Origin: JAUVUV01 sp964548275
Lineage (GTDB): Bacteria > Gemmatimonadota > Glassbacteria > GWA2-58-10
Direction: 5' to 3'
Assembly (NCBI GenBank): GCA_964548275.1
Contig: CAZJQI010000035.1
Coordinates: 1-46,051, forward strand
DNA: 46,051 nucleotides
In this document: piece by piece, positions 32,204-41,059 of the stretch
Layout: each line of letters begins with the position of its first letter
Numbering within the stretch: position 1 is the first letter of the stretch
Notes under the pieces: generated by a model
The model's database searches: none
What the model was told of the DNA's origin: nothing
What the model saw: the letters and a program-made list of their open reading frames with translations, nothing else
Program-made: the position numbers and the translations under genes

Positions 32204-33937
32204 TCAGGCTCCTGCAGGAGCGGGTGTTTCTTTCAGGGGCCTGAATATTTTCACCGCGGCTTCGGCCACCATCCAGCAGGCCAGAAACAGTGTAAAAGCG
32301 TTGATAGCGGCCAGATGGTAGTGCCCCTGGCTGATAAATATTCCCTCGTTCAAAAGCATCGCCCAGGTGGTCATCACCACCATAAACAGGCATGGAATGC
32401 CGCTTACCAGGTAATACCAGCCTCCCCTTTCTTTCAGGTAGATTGTCACCACTATCAGAGCCAGACCGGCCAGCAGCTGGTTCACCGCGCCGAACATGGG
32501 CCACAGAGTGAGCGCGCCCCTGCCGTCCGCTCCGGTAACAAACGCCAGCCCTGCAGCGGTTGATACTGCTATCGCAGTTGTGACATAGCGCCCGGAGAGT
32601 TTCTGGATTTTCAGGTCTGCGAAAAGTTCTGAGAGAATATAGCGCTGGGTGCGGGTTGCGGTATCCAGGGTGGTCCCGGCGAATGAGGCGATAAATACGC
32701 CCATGATCACCGTGCCGAGTGACTTGGGAATGCCCACAGCAGCCATCATGTTCGCCGCGCCGATAACCACTGCGTTGATCTTGGAGGCAAGCCCGCCTGC
32801 TGCTCCCCAGGACTGGTAATGATGCTGCCAGGCGCCGGTGCCGGTAAGAAATTCACCCTGTGAGGTAGTATAGCCAAGGCCGATCCCCGAGGCCACCGCA
32901 ACCAGAACCAGCACGGCCAGGGCGGATTCCAGCAGCATCGAACCGTAGCCCACAAAAAGTGCGTCCGACTCGCAAGCAGTCTGTTTGCTCGTGGTGCCGG
33001 AGCTTACAATACTGTGAAACCCGCTGATCGCCCCGCAGGCCACGGTGATAAAAAGAAAGGGCCAAAGGGGGGGCGCGCCTTCGGCATGCGGGTTGAACGC
33101 AGGTGCCACGATTTCCATCCCGCTCGCGCCGCTTGCTACCAGAGCGCCGATTGCCAGCAATCCCATGGAAATAAAAAGCTGCCAGGCGTTGATATAGTCT
33201 CTGGGCTGAAGGAGCACGGTGACAGGAAGGGTGGAGGCGACAAAGGCGTAGATCAGCAGTAGAATGGTCCAGACGCCTGTGGCCGGTATGTTGAATAATT
33301 CCGGCATGTCCAGCGGGACCCGGCTGCCGAGATATATGGTGAAATACATCAGGGCCACTGCTACCGCGGTTGAGAGAGTAACGTTCCCGCTGCGGCGGTA
33401 AATAAGCCAGCCCATGCCGACCGCGATCGGGATCTGGAGCCAGACCGACAGGACCGCTGTGGGGAAAATGCTGAATATAATCGCGATCACCAGACCGAAC
33501 ACGGCGATTACGATCAGCAGTTCCAGAAACATGACCAGGAAAAAGATCAGGCGCACCCTGCGGTTGATATACCTGGAGGTAACCTCGGTGAGTGACTTGC
33601 CCTGGTTGCGAAGAGAAACCACCAGCGCTCCCAGGTCGTGCACTCCGCCCATGATTGCCGCGCCGACAAACACCCACAGCAGAGCCGGGACCCAGCCCCA
33701 GATCACCCCGATCGCCGGACCGACAATCGGCCCTGTGCCGGCAATCGAGGTGTAGTGGTGGCCGAAAATAATGCCCTTGCGGGTCGGAACGAAATCTATC
33801 CCGTCCTCCATCTCCCTGGAGGGCACAGGAGCCTGGCTGTCAAGACGGAAAACCTTGCGGCCCAGGAATTTGCCATAGATATGGTAAACCGCGATATAAC
33901 CGAAAAATGTCACCAGGATCAGAAGCAGAGTATCCAT
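32204..33937 (-). CDS. cstA: CstA-family transporter (carbon starvation protein A)
   Basis: This 577-residue membrane protein has about fourteen hydrophobic segments and the CstA hallmarks: YHIYGKFLGRKVF, DFVPTRKGIIFGHHYTSIAG, PIVGPAIGVIWGW and the loop AISGFHSIVSSGTTSKQ. Characterised relatives import peptides or pyruvate during carbon limitation. The chosen ATG has GGAG eight bases upstream, and an ATG two codons earlier sits too close to it. It is shorter than the E. coli protein but in the usual range for many phyla. Its position near 2-oxoacid oxidoreductase genes may reflect shared pyruvate use, but this is inference. Confidence 0.93.
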   Translation of the reverse strand: MDTLLLILVTFFGYIAVYHIYGKFLGRKVFRLDSQAPVPSREMEDGIDFVPTRKGIIFGHHYTSIAGTGPIVGPAIGVIWGWVPALLWVFVGAAIMGGVHDLGALVVSLRNQGKSLTEVTSRYINRRVRLIFFLVMFLELLIVIAVFGLVIAIIFSIFPTAVLSVWLQIPIAVGMGWLIYRRSGNVTLSTAVAVALMYFTIYLGSRVPLDMPELFNIPATGVWTILLLIYAFVASTLPVTVLLQPRDYINAWQLFISMGLLAIGALVASGASGMEIVAPAFNPHAEGAPPLWPFLFITVACGAISGFHSIVSSGTTSKQTACESDALFVGYGSMLLESALAVLVLVAVASGIGLGYTTSQGEFLTGTGAWQHHYQSWGAAGGLASKINAVVIGAANMMAAVGIPKSLGTVIMGVFIASFAGTTLDTATRTQRYILSELFADLKIQKLSGRYVTTAIAVSTAAGLAFVTGADGRGALTLWPMFGAVNQLLAGLALIVVTIYLKERGGWYYLVSGIPCLFMVVMTTWAMLLNEGIFISQGHYHLAAINAFTLFLACWMVAEAAVKIFRPLKETPAPAGA

Positions 33938-34313
33938 CGCCATAGCTCCTTCAAACTACGAGGCCCGAGCCTCACTAAAAATCCCCGGATAGGGTGGATC
34001 GAGTTAAAATATGCCGATTTAAACCGGAGCGTATTCTGGGAAAAAGCGGAAAAGTCAGGACATTTAAATGTGTATTATAAACCTGACTCGCCGGGACAAG
34101 CAAGAACAAATTAATCGTCCTGCCGGTATCGAGTTATCGAGCGTTGCTGGCCCGAAATATGCATAACTGACGGGACGGTGATAAATAACGTCCGGACCGG
34201 AAAAACCGGCTGATCAATGCTAACTCCTTAAAATACAGCAAGTTGTATTAGGGCCGGAAAAGGAGCGCTGAATCAGCGGCTATATTACGCAAGAGAAGCG
34301 GGGGGTCAGACAT
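33938..34313. other. Intergenic gap without recognised features
   Basis: This 376-bp stretch separates divergently transcribed CstA and SH3 genes. A short GAGGC-CCGA-GCCTC hairpin is visible near its start. I see no gene, repeat or convincing promoter, although both genes must have promoters here. Confidence 0.6.
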
Positions 34314-35189
34314 ATGCCTTCATGCGGCATCAATTTCCGCTACAGCCAAGGATTTAGGCTGTTCTTTTTCCTCTTCCTGATTTCAATAATCCTCACTCCG
34401 GTAGATCCTCTGCAAGCGCAGACCGGCGATGATGTTGTTGTTACCAACCGCTATGCCAACATCCGCACCGGTCCCGGCACCAGGTACACCAGAATCGGCA
34501 GGGTCTATCGGGGAGAGCGCTTTGCTGTTATCGATATCAGGCCCGAATGGTACAAGATCATGTACAAGGGAGGCGAGGGGTGGATTTACGGCAAGCTTGT
34601 TCGGCTGGAGCAGTCGATACCCTCCCGGGCAGAGATCGACCGGGTCAGCGGGGAAATCAGCCGTTTGAACAACAGACTGGACGGGATGCTGGAAAATCTT
34701 AACGAAGCGGCTGAGAGGCTCGCAGAGAAAATGAAAGCCGACAGCGCCGGGGCCGCCATGCAAATGGTGCCGGTCGCAAAGAGGGGCGAGGTTTCCAGGG
34801 GCGCACCGCTGGTCTCCCCGGCCTGGATCTTTGTCCCCGGCGGGCCACGATTGGCAACCGGGGATAAATTCAAAGGTTTAAGCCTGATTACGGCAACCAC
34901 AGGATGCCTGGCCGCATCAGCGTATTATCACAACAAGTACCGGGATTACAGGGAAGACTACCGCGCGCTGCCAGCCGGCACTCCGCCCGAGGAGTTCGAT
35001 AACCTTCACGACAAGTCCGTGCGCAGGCGAAAGATTTCCGAGTCGTTTTTATATGCCGCAGCAGGATTGTATGCGGCCAATGTGCTGGATTACTTCCTTT
35101 TTCTACCCCGCTCCGGGATTGGCTTTAAAGTGCAGGCCGCTCCTGCGAGCGGGCAAAAAGTTCAACTCAGCATTTCACGTGCCTTTTGA
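34314..35189 (+). CDS. Exported SH3b-domain protein
   Basis: This 291-residue protein has a signal peptide (about 1-35) and one bacterial SH3 domain (about 40-98; ANIRTGPGTRYTRIGRVYRG, WIYGKLVRL). A coiled-coil-like helix follows (about 105-145; EIDRVSGEISRLNNRLDGML). The C-terminal part has two hydrophobic segments (LITATTGCLAASAYYH and FLYAAAGLYAANVLDYFLF), so it may sit in the membrane. The pattern resembles envelope-stress or wall-binding proteins, and no enzyme motif is present. Its stop overlaps the TTG of the next gene, so it is coupled to the seven-domain lipoprotein. Confidence 0.85.
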   Translation: MPSCGINFRYSQGFRLFFFLFLISIILTPVDPLQAQTGDDVVVTNRYANIRTGPGTRYTRIGRVYRGERFAVIDIRPEWYKIMYKGGEGWIYGKLVRLEQSIPSRAEIDRVSGEISRLNNRLDGMLENLNEAAERLAEKMKADSAGAAMQMVPVAKRGEVSRGAPLVSPAWIFVPGGPRLATGDKFKGLSLITATTGCLAASAYYHNKYRDYREDYRALPAGTPPEEFDNLHDKSVRRRKISESFLYAAAGLYAANVLDYFLFLPRSGIGFKVQAAPASGQKVQLSISRAF

Positions 35190-37258
35190 GGAAATTTCAA
35201 CTTACAGCCTTTATTCTTCTTGCGGTAACTCTGGCGCTTGACTCCTGCCGCGATATTCCGCGAGATAACCCTTATGACCCGGAGACAGACGTCCTGCTGG
35301 TTTCTGTTCTCTCGCCCGGGGACAGCACAAGTTTCTATGCAGGAGATTCGATTACCTTCCGGGTCACTGCCCGCACGGGATTCGATAATGCCCCGGCCGG
35401 AGATGTTTTTCTCTGGCGCTCCAATATCTCCGGTCCGGTCTCCACCAGCGCTGAGTTCACCATAGGTAGCCTTCCCCCGGGAAACCACCGGATCACGGTT
35501 ACTGTAACAGACAGCCAGAACCGCCATGGCACGAAAGAAATCAGGGTAATTATCAATAAAGTGCCCGATTTCGGGGTGATAATCACCAATCCTCCTGATA
35601 CGATATTTGTTATCGGCTCCGGCTTTACTCCCTCGGCCAGAGAATATGTAGCCGAAGGCTCGACAATAATCGGCAGGCTCTGGAGTTTCGGCACAGGAAG
35701 CGGAATTGCAAATTCCACTGTCAGGGACCCGGGCCCAGTGGTTTACAACCTGCCGGGAGTATTCCAGATGATTTACCAGATAGTGGACGATCAGGGGCGA
35801 ACAGCCGCTGATACAGTCATCGTTGAGGTACTCTCCGAAAGCGTGCCTGCGGTTGTGGAGATTTCATCCCCATCCATAGATACCACAGTAAGCAGGGACG
35901 ACAGCCTGTTTTTCGATGCAGTGGAGATCGTAACCTCGGCACGGATAGCCCGGCGTGGATGGATTTACCCGCAGGGAAGCGGTCTGGAGATGCTGGAGGA
36001 TACGGTTGCCTCTATTGGATGGCGGATCATGACACGTCCCGGGATTTTCGAGATAATCTACAGGGTGATCGATGTGCTGGGAGTACCGGCAGCCGATACT
36101 GTGACAGTCATAGTCAACGACACTCTTTCCCAGCCATCGGTTGCGATTATCTCTCCGCAGTCGGATGACACCACTGTCGTGGCCGGCGACAGTATCTGGT
36201 TCGAGGGCTTTCTGATTCCGGACCGGGCCGAGGGAATTTCGCAAGCCTGGGACTACGGCCCTCAAAGCGGGATCGATGCCTCGGCTGACACGATTAAAGT
36301 GCCGGGCTGGCGCACATTCAACCAGAGCGGGGAACACTGGGTGAGTTACTCGGCTGTGGACCTTTCGGGCCGCGGTTCGAAAGACAGCCTGAAAGTCACT
36401 GTGGTTGAAAATCAGCCGCCTTCAGCCACGATAATCGAGCCCTCGGCTGCTGATATTTTAGTCGGGAGAGGCTTGTCGGTCGCATTCCGGGCCACAGACT
36501 CTGATCCCGAGGGCAGACCGCTGATTCGTTTCTGGCTCTGGGGGGAAGGCAGCGGGATCAATGCCTCGGCTTCCGACAGCGTCGCGGATCCCGGAACCCG
36601 CACTTTCAATAATACGGGAAATTTCACGGTCAGCTACAATGTTATCGATGACAAGGGGCTCCAGGATGCGGACACGGTGAATGTAACGGTTGCCGAAAAC
36701 CAGCCACCCAGCGCGCAGATAATCGTTCCCTCTGTGGATACCACTATAGCCGCCTGGTCCGAGATCGTTTTTTCCGGCACAGACTCTGATCCTGACGGCA
36801 CAATTGTCAGCCGGAGCTGGAGCTACGGCACAGGCAGCGGCGTATCGGCCGTGGGAGACACAACTGTTACCTCAGAGCCCAAGATGTTCAGTATTCCGGG
36901 CATTTTCGATGTCATCTACTCTGTGGTTGACAACATGTTCGGTGCCGCATCGGACACAGCAAAGATAACCGTGCAGGCCAACGGCAGGCCTCAAGCAACG
37001 ATTTACTCTCCCGCCGGAGTGGTAACTATCGCGGTGAGCGACAGTATCAGCTTTATCGCCGTGGATAGCGACCCTGACGGCTCGGTTGTCTACCGCAACT
37101 GGAACTATGGAGTCGGCAGCGGTATTCCCGATGACGCAGTTGCGTTTCCCGATTACCGCACTTTCAATATCGCGGGTGAGTTCACGGTTGTTTACGTGGT
37201 GAGAGATAACGTGGGGGGTGTCTGCGCAGACACTGTCGTGATAACTGTATTACCGTGA
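35186..37258 (+). CDS. Lipoprotein with seven tandem Ig/PKD-like domains
   Basis: This 690-residue protein has a lipoprotein signal (VTLALDSC, Cys20) followed by a short RDNPYDPE linker. Seven beta-sandwich repeats of about 92-96 residues begin near residues 35, 126, 219, 313, 409, 505 and 599. Each repeat contains a GSG or QSG motif after a Trp-rich strand (WSYGTGSG, WNYGVGSG) and ends in a DTV-type strand, with NQPPSA linkers in the later ones. These are typical PKD/Ig-like modules for extension or binding at the cell surface. The TTG start overlaps the previous stop (TTGA). The later repeats are the most alike, suggesting recent duplication. The ligand is unknown. Confidence 0.85.
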   Translation: MRKFQLTAFILLAVTLALDSCRDIPRDNPYDPETDVLLVSVLSPGDSTSFYAGDSITFRVTARTGFDNAPAGDVFLWRSNISGPVSTSAEFTIGSLPPGNHRITVTVTDSQNRHGTKEIRVIINKVPDFGVIITNPPDTIFVIGSGFTPSAREYVAEGSTIIGRLWSFGTGSGIANSTVRDPGPVVYNLPGVFQMIYQIVDDQGRTAADTVIVEVLSESVPAVVEISSPSIDTTVSRDDSLFFDAVEIVTSARIARRGWIYPQGSGLEMLEDTVASIGWRIMTRPGIFEIIYRVIDVLGVPAADTVTVIVNDTLSQPSVAIISPQSDDTTVVAGDSIWFEGFLIPDRAEGISQAWDYGPQSGIDASADTIKVPGWRTFNQSGEHWVSYSAVDLSGRGSKDSLKVTVVENQPPSATIIEPSAADILVGRGLSVAFRATDSDPEGRPLIRFWLWGEGSGINASASDSVADPGTRTFNNTGNFTVSYNVIDDKGLQDADTVNVTVAENQPPSAQIIVPSVDTTIAAWSEIVFSGTDSDPDGTIVSRSWSYGTGSGVSAVGDTTVTSEPKMFSIPGIFDVIYSVVDNMFGAASDTAKITVQANGRPQATIYSPAGVVTIAVSDSISFIAVDSDPDGSVVYRNWNYGVGSGIPDDAVAFPDYRTFNIAGEFTVVYVVRDNVGGVCADTVVITVLP

Positions 37259-37343
37259 AACCTGAACCGGATTACCAGCCAGGGCACGTTTCCTTGCTGA
37301 GAGCAGAATCTCCTGCCTGCGGAACTTCACTCATATATCTTTA

Positions 37344-38054
37344 TCAGTTGTTCGTGGCAAGGTTCTGATTTTCTCCGGAGGGGGAAGTCTTGTCGGGGAG
37401 AGAGTGTGCCTGGACCTCGTCTAGCCCTCTACTCAGGCGATATTTATCCGGATGGATCATGCCGAGGCTCAGCACCAGTTTCAACCCCTCTTCAACAGAG
37501 AGATTCAGCCGGTGAAGGTCTTCCTCGGGAACGAGGATGATATATCCGGAGGTGGGGTTCGGCACGGTGGGTATGAAAACATGAGCTACCCGGCCTTGCT
37601 TCAACTCTTTCTCTGTGAATTCGAATTCCACCCTGCTCTTGCTCGTTACAAAACCGACCGCAAACAGGCCCTTTCGCGGATACTCGATCAGAACCACCTG
37701 CTCGAAAGTGCTGGCATCCATCTCCAGCAGCCCGTCGCTGACCTGTTTTATCGAGCCGAATATCGAGCCGATCATGGGAATCCGGGTGATCAGGATATCC
37801 TTGAGGTTGTTCAGCTTCGCTCCCAGGTAAGTCCTGCTGGCTGCCCCCACCAGCCAGATCAGGAGAAACAGGCTCACAAACCCCACACCGTAAATGTATT
37901 CTCCGAAAAGGCGGGCGAAATGGCGGCCTAGGATTTGATCCAGCTCCCGGAATAGCCAACTCACCAGGAAAATAGTGGTGATTACCGGCAGAAGGACCAA
38001 CAGTCCGGTTGTCAACTGGCGGCGAATGGTTTTAAGAGTCGGTTTCTCCAGCAT
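37344..38054 (-). CDS. DUF502 family membrane protein
   Basis: This 236-residue protein begins with a basic segment and a hydrophobic pair (TTGLLVLLPVITTIFLVSWLF and VGFVSLFLLIWLVGAAS), then a beta-rich cytoplasmic part with RIPMIGSIFGSIKQV and GKGLFAVGF-like strands (PRKGLFAVGFVTSK, GYIILVPEEDLHRL). The order matches DUF502, whose function is unknown. The chosen ATG has GGGAG upstream and gives the usual family length; the frame is open 57 bp further. It diverges from a small membrane-protein gene across a perfect hairpin. Confidence 0.88.
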   Translation of the reverse strand: MLEKPTLKTIRRQLTTGLLVLLPVITTIFLVSWLFRELDQILGRHFARLFGEYIYGVGFVSLFLLIWLVGAASRTYLGAKLNNLKDILITRIPMIGSIFGSIKQVSDGLLEMDASTFEQVVLIEYPRKGLFAVGFVTSKSRVEFEFTEKELKQGRVAHVFIPTVPNPTSGYIILVPEEDLHRLNLSVEEGLKLVLSLGMIHPDKYRLSRGLDEVQAHSLPDKTSPSGENQNLATNN

Positions 38055-38137
38055 CGGGCAGGCTCCCGGTTGATTCTCTTGAGCTTTTATACAGTATCCC
38101 TGAATCAGCATTTCCGGTCATAAAAATCATAACACTA

Positions 38138-38169
38138 TCGGTTCTCCTGCGCAAGCGCAGGAGAACCGA
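38138..38169. repeat. 32-bp perfect hairpin between divergent genes
   Basis: The arms TCGGTTCTCCTGCGC and GCGCAGGAGAACCGA pair around AA. It lies in the promoter region shared by the DUF502 and membrane-protein genes, so it is more likely a repeat or regulatory site than a terminator. Confidence 0.8.
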
Positions 38170-38302
38170 AACTTGTGAACAGTATTAGCGAAACAAACGT
38201 GTAGAGGATGGAAAGAAGTTTTGTTGATTGACAAAGGTTTCCGGGGGGCTTAATTTCACTGGCAGATCAGGCACGAAAAACGCTTCACTGTCGGGAGTCA
38301 GT

Positions 38303-38845
38303 ATGGATAAAGGACACAGTGTCGTTGTCGGGATGACTATCGCCTATGCGGTCAGTTTCTTCGGCCTTCTGCTGGCCTATATTGTCTACCAGCGAAACCA
38401 CCACAAGGATGATCTCTGGCGGCGCAGGCCTGTTGGAGTATCTTTCTTTGCTGCTGTGTACGGCTATCTCCTTCCACTGCTAATTGTAGCAAATGCCTTT
38501 CTTACGATTCTTATCAAACTTTTCAAAGGCTGGGATTTCAACCGGTTTGTCTGGACCAACGAGGCGCTCGGCTGGCCGATCGCCGCCGGGGTGGTTTTGT
38601 TCTGGCTGTTCGGCAGGCTGTTCTGGCGCATGAAAAGCGGCGGCTACGTGGCAGCGGTAATTATGAGTGGGGCAGTCAGTGTGGCGATGCTGTTTTTGGT
38701 GGTTTCCCTTATATCCCAGGGTACGGCTGATCTTCACCGCCTTGGCTCCTACGCCACCGGCCTTCTCTGGCACCTGCTCTGGACAGTGTATTTCCTCCGT
38801 ACCGGTGTACGCGGGTTGTTTTTCACCAGACAAAGCGCTGCCTGA
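38303..38845 (+). CDS. Small multi-span membrane protein of unknown function
   Basis: This 180-residue protein has about five hydrophobic helices (e.g. VGMTIAYAVSFFGLLLAYIV, IAAGVVLFWLFGRLFW, SVAMLFLVVSLISQG). No family is recognised. The ATG has GGGAG five bases upstream; an open frame 75 bp longer lacks a ribosome site. It is followed by 246 bp without a convincing gene before rtcB. Confidence 0.7.
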   Translation: MDKGHSVVVGMTIAYAVSFFGLLLAYIVYQRNHHKDDLWRRRPVGVSFFAAVYGYLLPLLIVANAFLTILIKLFKGWDFNRFVWTNEALGWPIAAGVVLFWLFGRLFWRMKSGGYVAAVIMSGAVSVAMLFLVVSLISQGTADLHRLGSYATGLLWHLLWTVYFLRTGVRGLFFTRQSAA

Positions 38846-39091
38846 GCGCAGAGTTTCTTTCAGTCACTCTTTCCACCAATTTTCTGTCAACACTCCTGAT
38901 CCCGGTGTGCTTATCCCTTGATTTTGGAATAAGTTCAAAGAGGGATTCTCCATAAGACAGGGCTTCCCTGATACCCGCCAGGGTGAAAAGTGAATCCGGC
39001 GCAGCTTGACAATAACGGCTGTAAAAAGTAAGATTAAAAACACTGTAATTCATGGGCTTATCTCTTTTCGTGCGAAGAGGGAGAATGATAT

Positions 39092-40525
39092 ATGCAGTTC
39101 GAGAAGCTTGATGATTACCGCTGGCAGATACCGCAGCAGGGTGGGATGCGGGTGCCCGGTTTGATATACGCCTCGGAGAAAATGCTTGAGATAATCAGCA
39201 AAGACAAGGCCGTGGACCAGGTGATGAACGTGGCCTGGCTCCCCGGCGTGGTGGGCAGTTCGATGGCCATGCCGGATATCCACTGGGGCTATGGGTTTCC
39301 GATCGGAGGAGTGGCGGCCATGGAGGCAGAAAAAGGGGTGATCAGCCCCGGGGGAGTGGGTTACGATATCAACTGCGGTGTGCGTCTCGTGGCCACGGAC
39401 CTCGGGATGGATGAGGTGAAGCCCCGGATACGCGGCCTGGTAAGCGGGCTTTTCCGTGATGTGCCATGCGGTGTGGGCAGGGGAGGAGACCTGGTACTCT
39501 CACGCAAGGAAATAAAGAAAGTGGCCCGTGAGGGGGTACGCTGGATGGTGGCTAACGGCTACGGAACCGAGGCCGATATTGAGTACTGCGAGGACGGCGG
39601 ATGTTATCCCGGCGCTGATCCCTCGGTTGTCAGCGACCGGGCCTACAGCCGTGGACGCGATCAACTGGGCACTCTGGGCAGCGGCAACCACTTTATCGAA
39701 CTCCAGGTGGTGGAGGAGATTTACGATGAGCACACTGCCAACGTTTTCGGGCTGTGGAAAGGCCAGTTCGTGATCTTTATCCACTCCGGCTCGAGGGGTT
39801 TCGGCTACCAGATCTGCGAGGACTCGCTAAAGGAGATGAACCGTGAGTTCGGCGGCCTGGGTTTCGAGCTGCCGGATCGCCAGCTTGCCTGTGCATATAT
39901 CAATAGCGATATGGGCCGCCGTTATATCTCAGCCATGGCCGCGGCGGCAAACTACGGCTGGGCCAACCGCCAGCTTCTGATGCAACGCGCAGTGGAGTCG
40001 GTAAAGCACAACCTGAGGATTTCCCCCTCCTCCTTGAAAGCGCGCCTGGTGTACGATGTGGGTCACAACAATGCTAAGCTCGAAACCCATGAGATTGAAG
40101 GGAAAAAATACAGAGTAATGGTGCACCGCAAAGGAGCCACGCGCTCTTTCGGGCCGGGTATGCCGGAGGTGCCATCAGCTTATCGGCAGGTCGGACAGCC
40201 GGTACTCGTTCCGGGCGATATGGGTACGGCGAGTTACGTGCTGGTGGGAACCGAAAAAGCGATGACAGAGAGTTTCGGCAGCAGCTGCCACGGCGCCGGC
40301 CGGATGCTTTCGCGAAAAAAAGCGATCAGGCAGGGCCAGGGAAGATCGATTGCTGCAGAGCTCGAGCGCGAGGGAATATTTGTCATGGCCCGGGGGAAAC
40401 ATACCCTGCAGGAGGAAATGCCCGAAGCCTACAAAAATGTGGACGAGGTCGTGGAAGTCGTCCACCAGGCAGGGCTGGCCCGCAAAGTTGCGAAAATGAG
40501 GCCGGTTGGAGTGGTGAAAGGTTGA
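39092..40525 (+). CDS. rtcB: RtcB-family RNA ligase
   Basis: This 477-residue protein has the RtcB signatures: PDIHWGYGFPIGGVAAME, SPGGVGYDINCGVRL (Cys95, a manganese ligand), LGSGNHFIELQ, FIHSGSRGFG, YDVGHNNAKLE, and SCHGAGRMLSRKKA with the guanylated His400. RtcB seals 2',3'-cyclic phosphate (or 3'-phosphate) and 5'-OH RNA ends using GTP, for tRNA or damaged-RNA repair. GGGAGA precedes the ATG. The stop overlaps the next small gene as TTGA. Archease, the usual partner, is not recognised in the neighbour. Confidence 0.97.
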   Translation: MQFEKLDDYRWQIPQQGGMRVPGLIYASEKMLEIISKDKAVDQVMNVAWLPGVVGSSMAMPDIHWGYGFPIGGVAAMEAEKGVISPGGVGYDINCGVRLVATDLGMDEVKPRIRGLVSGLFRDVPCGVGRGGDLVLSRKEIKKVAREGVRWMVANGYGTEADIEYCEDGGCYPGADPSVVSDRAYSRGRDQLGTLGSGNHFIELQVVEEIYDEHTANVFGLWKGQFVIFIHSGSRGFGYQICEDSLKEMNREFGGLGFELPDRQLACAYINSDMGRRYISAMAAAANYGWANRQLLMQRAVESVKHNLRISPSSLKARLVYDVGHNNAKLETHEIEGKKYRVMVHRKGATRSFGPGMPEVPSAYRQVGQPVLVPGDMGTASYVLVGTEKAMTESFGSSCHGAGRMLSRKKAIRQGQGRSIAAELEREGIFVMARGKHTLQEEMPEAYKNVDEVVEVVHQAGLARKVAKMRPVGVVKG

Positions 40526-40809
40526 GAAGTTATATTAAAAAGCTTCCCTATCTAACAGGGGAAGAGGTTCTGGAGTTTGCCGCTGATGTTACCGCGATGA
40601 ATTACGCCCTGTTCGATACCGCGGACCTGCCTGATTCTCCTCCTTTCGACAGCTGTGTCCACGGAATTCACTACCGTCTTGCAACTCTCGGCGTGATTTA
40701 TACAGACACGGACATCCGCTGGATAAACGCCTCGGGGCTGACCCGGGTTGAAAAAGAAAGGTCGGGTCTTGAAAAAGAAATCGATCTGGCTTATAGCTCC
40801 AGGCCGTAG
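40522..40809 (+). CDS. Small protein coupled to rtcB, cut by an in-frame amber codon
   Basis: This 95-residue product (IKKLPYLTGEEVLEFAADVT, FDSCVHGIHYRLATLGVIY, SGLTRVEKERSGLEKEID) has no recognised family. Its TTG start overlaps the rtcB stop, which supports co-translation. After the TAG stop at 40807 the same frame stays open for 21 more codons with plausible protein sequence (TDNSFLTAERLAQWEKELGI) up to a TGA at 40873. The end may therefore be a nonsense mutation, readthrough or sequencing error. Archease is a tempting guess from position, but its motifs are not visible. The following 185 bp up to the kinase gene holds nothing clear. Confidence 0.55.
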   Translation: MRSYIKKLPYLTGEEVLEFAADVTAMNYALFDTADLPDSPPFDSCVHGIHYRLATLGVIYTDTDIRWINASGLTRVEKERSGLEKEIDLAYSSRP

Positions 40810-41059
40810 TGGACAGACAATTCTTTTCTGACCGCAGAGAGGCTGGCGCAGTGGGAAAAAGAACTGGGAATTTGAATCAAAACCAGGGAACTTCGCTCCG
40901 GCTGAACCACGAAGCAGCTCTGCCGATTTAAGGCCCAGGCAGACAAACAATTTGAACGGAATCAGCATTTTGGTTATTATTAATTGGTTTTAATTCTCTG
41001 CAAAAAGTTTCTCGAAATATTTTCGGGAGTGTGTGCCCCGGAGTAACAAAGGATTATCA

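Noticed and set aside
38823..39053. 76-codon minus-strand frame upstream of rtcB
   Set aside because: The product looks partly protein-like, but the ribosome site is poor and it overlaps the neighbouring gene end. Left undecided without homologue evidence.
18693..40809. Reassignment of TAG as a sense codon, suggested by in-frame TAGs at 18693 and 40807
   Set aside because: TAG is the natural stop of intact genes at 11480-11482, 25233-25235 and 32103-32105, so recoding is unlikely.
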